Shown here: positions 1-5,169 of the stretch, piece after piece
Numbering within the stretch: the stretch's first letter is position 1
Layout: every line of letters begins with the position of its first letter
Assembly: GCA_013203855.1 (NCBI GenBank)
Contig: JABMPG010000197.1
Coordinates: 1 to 5,169, forward strand
Length of the DNA: 5,169 nucleotides
Direction: 5' to 3'
Source: a bacterium
GTDB taxonomy: Bacteria; Sumerlaeota; Sumerlaeia; UBA8349
The notes under the pieces: generated by a model
Database searches by the model: none
Seen by the model: only the letters and a program-made list of their open reading frames with translations
What the model was told of the DNA's origin: nothing
Program-made: the position numbers and the translations under genes

Positions 1-1
1 C

Positions 2-949
2 CAGGTGCGCATCGAGGCCCGTCTGGTGGACATGACCGTTGGCGCCGTCCGCGACCTTGGCTCCCGATTCGAGATCTGGCGACGCGACCGCGACAATAAC
101 AGCATTCTGAACGGCAGTTTCAGCGAGACCCAGCAGGGCACCCCTATCATTGGCCAGGACGCGCTCGGCAACGATCGTATTCTGGGCTACGAAGACAGCA
201 CTCTGGCAGATGTCCTTCGCCCCGCGGACGCTCTGCGGACCGCCGGAGCCCTCGTGACGGGCACTGGTCCTGAACTCGCTATCGGCGATATGGTGACCGT
301 CTTCAACCAGACGTTCAATCTCTCCGCCTATCTGCGGTTGTTCGAAGAACGCCAGGTCGTCGAGATTCTCGCCAATCCCCGAGTGGTCACCCTCAACAAG
401 GTGCTTTCCACCATGCGCGTTGTGCAGGAGATCCCCTATCTCACGACCACGGTGAGCCAGGGCGTTATCGAGCAGTCCGCCGAGTTCAAGGACGCCGGCA
501 TCCTGATCGAGGTGACGCCCACCGTCACCGCCAACGGTTATGTGCGGCTGAAAATCCACACGGATCAGTCCATCCGCGTCGCCGACCAGACCTTCCTGGT
601 CCAGGGCTTCTCAAACACGATCCCGGTTATCGACCGCCGCGAGACGAACACCGAAGCGTTGGTCAGCAGCGGGGACACGATCATGACCGGCGGGCTTCGC
701 CAGCTCAATATGCTCGAGATCACGACGGGCGTTCCCTGGCTGCACCAGATACCGGTTCTGGGCTGGCTGTTCAAGAGCAAGACCACCGAGCAGGAGAAGA
801 AGCAGCTCTTCCTGTTCATGACGCCCGAGATCATTGAGGAAGTGGTTCAGACCGTCGAAGAACGGGGCTGGTACGACCGCATCGATGCCGAGTGGCACCT
901 GCCCGACTACTTCATGGACGACGTGAAGAACCCCACCGATATGGACTGA
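2..949 (+). CDS. Secretin (PilQ/GspD class), C-terminal part, 5' truncated by window edge
   Basis: This is the pore-forming C-terminal domain of a secretin, the outer-membrane ring through which type IV pili or type II secretion substrates pass. The frame is open to the left edge. The GTG at 5 is not a real start, because the reading QVRIEARLVDM matches the conserved beginning of the secretin core and family members carry several hundred residues before it. Visible family landmarks are ANPR (371-382), EIPY (428-439), FKDAGILIEVTP (485-520), TEALVSSGDTIMTGGL (650-697) and the signature VPWLHQIPVLGWLFKS (731-778), followed by LFLFMTPEII near the C-terminus. The EIPY and FKDAG motifs are more PilQ-like, but the N-terminal domains that would separate PilQ from GspD lie outside the window, so no symbol is given. 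It ends with TGA at 947-949, 68 bases before the next gene. I am sure of the family and unsure of the subtype. Confidence 0.93.
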   Translation, partial: QVRIEARLVDMTVGAVRDLGSRFEIWRRDRDNNSILNGSFSETQQGTPIIGQDALGNDRILGYEDSTLADVLRPADALRTAGALVTGTGPELAIGDMVTVFNQTFNLSAYLRLFEERQVVEILANPRVVTLNKVLSTMRVVQEIPYLTTTVSQGVIEQSAEFKDAGILIEVTPTVTANGYVRLKIHTDQSIRVADQTFLVQGFSNTIPVIDRRETNTEALVSSGDTIMTGGLRQLNMLEITTGVPWLHQIPVLGWLFKSKTTEQEKKQLFLFMTPEIIEEVVQTVEERGWYDRIDAEWHLPDYFMDDVKNPTDMD

Positions 950-959
950 GGAAATTGGA

Positions 960-979
960 AGGGAGGCGCCCGCTTCCCT
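960..979 (+). other. Intergenic hairpin after the secretin stop codon
   Basis: GGGAGGC (961-967) can pair with GCTTCCC (972-978) around a GCCC loop, with one G-U pair, and A960-T979 extends the stem to 8 pairs. No T-tract follows, so it does not look like a standard intrinsic terminator. It could be an mRNA-stability or processing element, or chance in GC-rich DNA. Confidence 0.35.
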
Positions 980-1004
980 CCATAGAGCGCGATTCGAGCC
1001 CACC

Positions 1005-1010
1005 AAGGAG
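1005..1010 (+). promoter_or_regulatory. Ribosome binding site (AAGGAG) fixing the start at 1018
   Basis: AAGGAG sits 7 bases before the ATG at 1018. The reading frame stays open upstream to 892, overlapping the secretin gene, but only the 1018 start has a good Shine-Dalgarno sequence and puts a classic signal peptide at the N-terminus. It therefore decides the start. Confidence 0.85.
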
Positions 1011-1017
1011 AGAAGGA

Positions 1018-1116
1018 ATGCGACACGCCACGATACTGCGCAAGGCGGGCCTGTACTGGGCCTTGCTGCCCATCCTCGTCTTCCTGGCCCTGTTGCCGAC
1101 GATGTCGGCGGGAGCC
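1018..1116 (+). other. Signal peptide coding region of the propeller protein
   Basis: Residues 1-33 show a basic start (R2, R8, K9), a long hydrophobic stretch from about L12 to P27, and a small-residue site S-A-G-A before Q34, as expected for Sec export and signal peptidase I. There is no lipobox Cys, so it is not a lipoprotein. Confidence 0.85.
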
Positions 1117-3825
1117 CAGGGATCTTTCTCACGGCTGGAGTATGAGGGCTTCATTCAGGGGGATTTCCGTGACGCCGTCTATCACCAGTACGACGGAATG
1201 CTTCTTCCCGACGCGATCTTTCTTCTGGGAGAGCGGGACGTACACCTGCTCAACGCGGCCAACCTCATGGCCGGCACCAGCACCACTCTCGCGCTGAACG
1301 AGGAAGCGATCCGTCTCATGCCCCTCGGCGACCGCCTTCTGGTCGGCCAGTACAAGCGCAACCAGGGCAACTACACCGACCCGTCTCCCACGCTCAACGT
1401 TGTGGGACAGGATTCCGAAACCCTCACCGACTATCCCTTCTTCGTTCTTGACATCTACAATCCTCTCACCCTCGCCCCCGTGAGTATCGACGCGCCCGAT
1501 TTCTCTGGCGACTGGAACGATCACCCGGATCTCAAGGGCGATTTCGACATCTATACCATGGTCTATAACGATCCGCTGATTGCCACCAGCGGCAGTAATC
1601 TATACCTCGTCGCCAATCGCTATCAGGATCGCTATGAACCCGGAAACTGGCCTTTCTGGTGGGATCTTTCGGTTACCCGATGGGATTTCACCAACCCTTT
1701 CAACTCGAAGTACGCCGATGACAACGCGCTCGATCGAACCGATCTTGAAACGGGGGCGCCCTTGGGCCACACCTATTGGTATCAGGATGTGGATGTCGCC
1801 GGTAGTGCCGCCATCTATGCCGGTAGTCTTTACGTGCCCGGCCTTGTGATCGACCTGGCCTCAAACCAGGTCTTCGCCACGGGCGCGGTCGGGAAAGGCC
1901 CCGTCGTGTTCACCGACGGAAACGGGACCCCCTTCCTCGCTTCTATCTCCGACAGCCTCGGAGAGCCCTCCGGTGTGCCCGGCGACGTTCTGATCGCCGA
2001 TATCTCCACCGGTGTGCCCGTTCTGGTGCAGCGCCTGTCGACCGATTTCGATCCGGCTTCCGCGCTCTTCCTTCCGGCTCCAGCCCAGGGCGTGGCCGTC
2101 ACCGCCAACGGAGACGAACCTTACCTTTTCGTCACCCTCGGGCAGGCCGGGTTCCGCATCTACAACATCACCGACCCCGCCAAGCCCCTGGTTGAGAACG
2201 TGGGCTTCGATCTGTCCACTTTCACCTCCAACGCCACGCGGATCTGGGCCTTCCGCAATGAATCTCTCGGTGAGCACGTGATCACCATTCTGGCAGTCGA
2301 TGCCCAGCGCGTGAACACTGCCGCCGGGGCGAAGGTCGATATCTACAACTTTTTCTACAGCACGACGCCTCCCCCGGTTCTTCCGGGACGCGCTTCCTCG
2401 CCCTCTCCCGCTCGCGGAGCCACCAATACTCTGGTGACGACGGCCCTCTCCTGGGTTTCCGGGACGGACGCCGTCTCCCATGCCGTCTACCTCGGCACCA
2501 GCGCGAATCAACTCGCTTTCGTCGCCTCCGGCCTGACCGATTCGCAGTTCGACCCGGTCGGCGATCTGGCCTACGGGGCCCGCTATTACTGGCGTGTCGA
2601 TGAGGTCGGCCTTTCCGGAACGACGACGGGCGAGGTCTGGTCTTTCACCACCGAGTACTGGGCTCAAGGCTTCGGCATAGCCACCGGCTGGCAGGTGGAT
2701 CGCCATCCCCGCATGATGGCCGACGTGAATGGTGACGGCCGGGCCGATATCGTCGGGTTCGCCAACAACGGCCTGATCGTTGCCCTTTCCCTCGGCGACC
2801 ACTTCGAAACGCCCAAGGTTTGGGTGCGCGGTTTCGGCTATGGTCAGGGCTGGCTCGTCGAACGTCACCCCCGGAATATGACCGATATCAACGGTGATGG
2901 CCGGGCCGACGTTCTCGGCTTCGCGAACAACGGCGTCGTCGCCGCCCTGTCTAATGGATCAGGCTTCAACACCCCCTACGTGGCCGCGCCCGGCTTCGGC
3001 TTCAACGCCGGATGGACCCCCGACCGCCACATCCGCACTCTGATTGACATCACCGGCGACGGCTATCCCGATGTGGTCGGCTTCGGCGACCGCGCCGTGA
3101 CAGTCGCAGTCAATAACGGGGCCGGAGACTTCTCATCCCCCGAAAGATGGCTCCAGGAATACGGCACTGTCGATGGCTGGAGCACCGGTCTGCACCCGCG
3201 GATTCTCGGTGACGTGAACAACGATGGCGCGGCCGACATTGTCGGTTTCTTCCAGTCCGGCGTACTCGTCTCCCGCGCGGTCAACTCCGCTTCGCCCTTC
3301 GACCCGCCCAATTTCTCGTCCTTCGAGGCTCCCAGCCTCTGGATTGACGACTTCGGTATTGCCCAGGACTACCAGGTGACTCGCCACGACCGCCTGCTGG
3401 GCGATGTCAACGGCGACGGACGTCAGGACCTTGTTGTTTACGGCGAGGATGCCACCTATGTTGCCCGCTCCACCGGGTTTTCTTTCCTCGATCCTGCCGT
3501 CGCGGTTGACGACTACAGCGCCAGCGATGGCCTTCTGTCCACCCAGCACCTGCGGCTGGTCCGGGATCAGAACAGCGATGGCAAGGCCGACCTGATCGTC
3601 TTCGGCCAGGACGGCGTCGACTTGCTCCTCTCGGAAAGCACGGGCGGAACCATCCAGTTCTCTACCCCCCTGCGCTGGACCGACCGATTTGGCTATGCCG
3701 ACGGCTGGCGCATCGACCAGCACCCCCGCATGCTGGCGGACGTGAACGGAGACGGCTATCTGGACATTATCGCCTTCGGCGCCGAGGGAGTTGAAATCCT
3801 CCTGGCGGAAGTGCCGCGGAACTAG
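1018..3825 (+). CDS. Exported multidomain protein: N-terminal beta region, Fn3-like domain, C-terminal seven-repeat PVL-like propeller lectin
   Basis: This 935-residue protein is probably secreted or surface-bound and glycan-binding. Residues 1-33 form a signal peptide: basic MRHATILRK, a hydrophobic core, and likely cleavage after SAGA. Residues about 35-447 are beta-rich; segments such as GFRIYNITDPAKP and FVLDIYNPLTLAP resemble LVIVD-type repeats, so a first propeller is possible. Residues about 451-545 form an Fn3-like domain with HAVYLGTS, YYWRVDEV and GEVWSFTT. Residues 548-935 are seven tandem repeats with GFGxxxGW, H-x-R and DVNGDGRADIVGF elements. Generic annotation would call these FG-GAP/VCBS repeats. 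The full repeat pattern, from GW-x-V-(D/E)-R-H-x-R to the D-G-x-x-D-(I/V)-x-G-F segment, is closer to what I recall of Psathyrella velutina lectin, a calcium- and GlcNAc/sialic-acid-binding seven-bladed propeller. No C-terminal anchor or sorting signal follows the last blade. I am sure of export and repeats; the lectin role is inferred. Confidence 0.88.
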   Translation: MRHATILRKAGLYWALLPILVFLALLPTMSAGAQGSFSRLEYEGFIQGDFRDAVYHQYDGMLLPDAIFLLGERDVHLLNAANLMAGTSTTLALNEEAIRLMPLGDRLLVGQYKRNQGNYTDPSPTLNVVGQDSETLTDYPFFVLDIYNPLTLAPVSIDAPDFSGDWNDHPDLKGDFDIYTMVYNDPLIATSGSNLYLVANRYQDRYEPGNWPFWWDLSVTRWDFTNPFNSKYADDNALDRTDLETGAPLGHTYWYQDVDVAGSAAIYAGSLYVPGLVIDLASNQVFATGAVGKGPVVFTDGNGTPFLASISDSLGEPSGVPGDVLIADISTGVPVLVQRLSTDFDPASALFLPAPAQGVAVTANGDEPYLFVTLGQAGFRIYNITDPAKPLVENVGFDLSTFTSNATRIWAFRNESLGEHVITILAVDAQRVNTAAGAKVDIYNFFYSTTPPPVLPGRASSPSPARGATNTLVTTALSWVSGTDAVSHAVYLGTSANQLAFVASGLTDSQFDPVGDLAYGARYYWRVDEVGLSGTTTGEVWSFTTEYWAQGFGIATGWQVDRHPRMMADVNGDGRADIVGFANNGLIVALSLGDHFETPKVWVRGFGYGQGWLVERHPRNMTDINGDGRADVLGFANNGVVAALSNGSGFNTPYVAAPGFGFNAGWTPDRHIRTLIDITGDGYPDVVGFGDRAVTVAVNNGAGDFSSPERWLQEYGTVDGWSTGLHPRILGDVNNDGAADIVGFFQSGVLVSRAVNSASPFDPPNFSSFEAPSLWIDDFGIAQDYQVTRHDRLLGDVNGDGRQDLVVYGEDATYVARSTGFSFLDPAVAVDDYSASDGLLSTQHLRLVRDQNSDGKADLIVFGQDGVDLLLSESTGGTIQFSTPLRWTDRFGYADGWRIDQHPRMLADVNGDGYLDIIAFGAEGVEILLAEVPRN
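2368..2652 (+). other. Fn3-like domain coding segment
   Basis: Residues 451-545 start with a Pro-rich linker (TTPPPVLPG) and carry LSWVSG, HAVYLGTS, YYWRVDEV and GEVWSFTT. This set is typical of the Fn3-like Ig-fold modules common in large secreted proteins of Planctomycetota and similar bacteria. It probably acts as a spacer that holds the N-terminal region and the C-terminal propeller apart. Confidence 0.75.
2659..3822 (+). repeat. Seven in-frame protein repeats (PVL-like propeller blades)
   Basis: Repeat units start at nt 2659, 2821, 2983, 3148, 3340, 3502 and 3676, with lengths of 54, 54, 55, 64, 54, 58 and 49 residues. In all seven, a His lies exactly 15 residues after the unit start and is followed by x-Arg: HPR, HPR, HIR, HPR, HDR, HLR, HPR at residues 563, 617, 671, 726, 790, 844 and 902. 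The first Asp of the calcium-type motif always lies 21 residues after the unit start (residues 569, 623, 677, 732, 796, 850, 908). Length changes occur only in the later part of the blade. The GW before the H-x-R is kept in units 1, 2, 3, 4 and 7 and lost in 5 (DY) and 6 (GL). Units 1 and 2 are also close in DNA: 40 of 51 bases match between 2722-2772 and 2884-2934. Confidence 0.92.
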
Positions 3826-3835
3826 AGTTTGCAGG

Positions 3836-3850
3836 GCCCGGAAACCGGGC
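3836..3850 (+). other. Perfect 6-bp hairpin after the propeller gene
   Basis: GCCCGG (3836-3841) and CCGGGC (3845-3850) pair perfectly around an AAA loop, 10 bases after the TAG stop. A TTTT run occurs only some 20 bases later (3870-3873), too far for a standard intrinsic terminator. It could shape mRNA stability between the two genes; termination is unlikely but not excluded. Confidence 0.4.
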
Positions 3851-3875
3851 GAGTCAGAGAAAGACGGACTTTTCT

Positions 3876-3882
3876 GGAGGAG
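3876..3882 (+). promoter_or_regulatory. Ribosome binding site (GGAGGAG) for the papain-like gene
   Basis: A near-ideal Shine-Dalgarno sequence lies 6 bases before the ATG at 3889 and supports that start, which also gives a proper signal peptide. Confidence 0.88.
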
Positions 3883-3888
3883 ATTCCC

Positions 3889-3993
3889 ATGACTGAACGC
3901 GAATTCCAGGCCGGTAGAACCAGCCTTGCGCGACTGACCACCCTCGCTGGCGGCCTGTTGGCCTTGCTGGTCGCTTCCATCGGAGCCCAGGCC
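3889..3993 (+). other. Signal peptide coding region of the papain-like protein
   Basis: Residues 1-35 have a charged start (MTEREFQAGR), a hydrophobic core from about L17 to I31, and an A-Q-A cleavage site before PDPLGD. This indicates Sec export and cleavage by signal peptidase I, without a lipobox. Confidence 0.8.
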
Positions 3994-5169
3994 CCCGATC
4001 CGTTAGGGGATTCGGTCGTCCTCCCCGGCGACGTGAAACAGCCGGCCCGCTACGTGACCAATGCCGTATCTGGAGGCGGGGATGGCCTGGGCCTGCCCGT
4101 CGGCCTCGATTCCTCCTCCCCCGAGCAACTGATCAAGCCTATGCAGCTCGTCAATACCCCCGGCTCGATTCTCCGCGATTCCCTCCTCTATGACATCTTC
4201 TCCTGGGAAGGGACCGCAGCCGAGGTCGACTACTATGACCAGCGCTTCGACACGCCGCCCCTCGTGCAAACGCCACTTCTGTCCTTCGACAATAAGACCA
4301 CACCCGCTGACGAGCAGGGCGATCTCGAGGCGAGCTGGATTTTCGCCCCTCTGGGCAATCTCCAGGCCAACACCATCATCAACGACTACCCCGATCTCGT
4401 TGACCTGCCCGCCGAGTACACCGCGCCAGACTACTCCGAGCAGGACGTTCTGAATTTCTACACCAACCCCACCGGCAATCCCTTTCTGACTGCGTCCTAT
4501 CTCTCCCAGCACGGAGCGGTTTCGGAGGACGTGGAGGACTGGTTGGCCGAATTGCTGCCATGGAGCCGCCTGAGTGAAAGTCGCCTGCGCAACGTGTCGG
4601 AATGGCACTATCGCGGCGATATGAGCGGCGTGGAATACCGTGAAATCCCGGAAAATAGCGGAGTGTATTTTGCCTGGCTGATTGACCGGGACGCGACGGG
4701 CGACGATTTGGTCTATCTCAACAAGAGCATCGGCACAATCAAGCAGATGATCCTCGAGCACGGTCCCGTCACCTGCGCCATGTCCCTCGACCGCGCTTCT
4801 GCCTGGCGGCTCGGTGCCGACGGATATGCGCCCCTCTGGTTTGACACCGGCGAGAATTTTTCCGTCCCCTATCAACTCACTCGCGCCAACCCAGAAGACC
4901 TGGATCACTGGGTTCAGATCATCGGCTGGGACGATAGCAAGAAGCACTGGACCCGCGAAAAAGCCTCTGGCGAGACCGACATCTATTACGGCGCGTGGAG
5001 AGTTCTCTACAGCAGGCAGGATAGTTGCGACGAGGACCGTGGCGTGGCGTGGGTCGGCTATGGTGCGGCCGGGATCGGCGCTCATCTCAGCTATTTCAAC
5101 ATCAACGGAACCCAGGATTACGATCCCGACGAGGTTCAACTTGCCGCCGATACGGGATGGGATGGCGGC
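3889..5169 (+). CDS. Exported papain-like (C1 family) protein with degenerate active site, 3' truncated
   Basis: The frame is open for 427 codons from ATG to the right edge with no stop. Residues 1 to about 35 are a signal peptide (RLTTLAGGLLALLVASIGAQA, cleavage after AQA). The body matches the papain fold as found in large bacterial and archaeal C1 proteins. QGDLEASWIFAPLGNLQAN (from Gln143) stands where active enzymes have QGxCGSCWAFA, so Gln143 is kept but the catalytic Cys is Ser149. TASYLSQHGAVSE is a family-typical helix region, and IKQMILEHGPVTCAMS matches the usual IKxxIxxxGPV segment. DHWVQIIGWDDS gives the catalytic His340. YYGAWRVLYSRQ replaces the usual GAWxVKNSWG, so the catalytic Asn is Tyr374. 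The body's two Cys (296 and 380) are not at the active site. The last residues (DYDPDEVQLAADTGW) may open the lectin-like domain that often follows this peptidase type. It is probably a non-catalytic binding protein. Family assignment is fairly sure; inactivity is inferred from the missing residues. Confidence 0.78.
   Translation, partial: MTEREFQAGRTSLARLTTLAGGLLALLVASIGAQAPDPLGDSVVLPGDVKQPARYVTNAVSGGGDGLGLPVGLDSSSPEQLIKPMQLVNTPGSILRDSLLYDIFSWEGTAAEVDYYDQRFDTPPLVQTPLLSFDNKTTPADEQGDLEASWIFAPLGNLQANTIINDYPDLVDLPAEYTAPDYSEQDVLNFYTNPTGNPFLTASYLSQHGAVSEDVEDWLAELLPWSRLSESRLRNVSEWHYRGDMSGVEYREIPENSGVYFAWLIDRDATGDDLVYLNKSIGTIKQMILEHGPVTCAMSLDRASAWRLGADGYAPLWFDTGENFSVPYQLTRANPEDLDHWVQIIGWDDSKKHWTREKASGETDIYYGAWRVLYSRQDSCDEDRGVAWVGYGAAGIGAHLSYFNINGTQDYDPDEVQLAADTGWDGG

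Noticed and set aside
5..7. GTG as the start of the secretin gene
   Set aside because: The codon before it (CAG) continues the conserved secretin core reading QVRIEA, and there is no room for a ribosome binding site. The gene simply runs in from outside the window.
892..1017. Upstream extension of the propeller gene, overlapping the secretin gene
   Set aside because: The extra 42 residues are Arg/Pro-rich and overlap a conserved gene in another frame. The ATG at 1018 has AAGGAG at proper spacing and begins a clear signal peptide.
1861..2868. A 335-codon open frame on the minus strand inside the propeller gene
   Set aside because: It is antisense to a well-supported coding region, and its low-complexity Gly/Arg-rich translation matches no family I recognise.
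2659..3822. DNA tandem repeat, minisatellite or CRISPR-like array
   Set aside because: The periodicity is at protein level, in frame, with variable unit lengths and diverged codons. It is a repeated protein domain, not a DNA array.
3836..3873. Intrinsic terminator between the propeller and papain-like genes
   Set aside because: The stem is only 6 bp and the TTTT run lies about 20 bases beyond it, not directly after the stem.
3858..3875. Second short inverted repeat AGAAA / TTTCT just before the ribosome binding site at 3876
   Set aside because: Five A/T-rich pairs with an 8-base loop are too weak to support a regulatory claim.
4003..5139. A 378-codon open frame on the minus strand, opposite the papain-like gene
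   Set aside because: Its translation has no recognisable motif and is rich in the V/I/G/A/E mix typical of antisense frames in GC-rich DNA. The plus strand has a ribosome binding site, a signal peptide and papain-family motifs in the same place.

Overview
The window comes from a GC-rich, Gram-negative (diderm) bacterium. An outer-membrane secretin is present, and two exported proteins with signal peptides follow it. The Fn3-like module with a YYWRVDEV motif, and the very large repeat-built secreted proteins, are typical of Planctomycetota and related PVC lineages and of candidate phyla such as Hydrogenedentota or Sumerlaeota. That placement is a guess from protein style; there is no marker gene here. 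All three genes lie on the + strand with gaps of only 68 and 63 bases, so they may be one transcription unit.

Layout: (1) 2-949, the C-terminal half of a secretin (type IV pilus PilQ or type II secretion GspD class), cut off at its 5' end by the window edge. (2) 1018-3825, a complete 935-residue exported protein: signal peptide, an N-terminal beta-rich region with LVIVD-like strands (possible propeller), one Fn3-like domain, then seven tandem repeats of about 54 residues. Each repeat carries an invariant H-x-R and a calcium-type D-x-(N/T)-x-D-G motif. The repeat pattern resembles the seven-bladed propeller lectin of the mushroom Psathyrella velutina (PVL), so this is probably a secreted or surface glycan-binding protein. 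(3) 3889-5169, the first 427 codons of an exported papain-like (C1 family) protein, open at the 3' edge. Its catalytic Cys is replaced by Ser and its catalytic Asn by Tyr, while the oxyanion Gln and catalytic His remain, so it looks like an inactive 'pseudo-peptidase'.

Each gap holds a strong ribosome binding site for the next gene and a small GC-rich hairpin just after the preceding stop codon. No tRNA, rRNA, CRISPR, IS element or phage feature was seen. The most interesting content is the pairing of a PVL-like propeller protein with a catalytically dead papain-fold protein, immediately downstream of an outer-membrane secretion pore. A working hypothesis is that these are extracellular, non-enzymatic binding proteins exported through a secretin-dependent route; only the gene order and the motifs support this.
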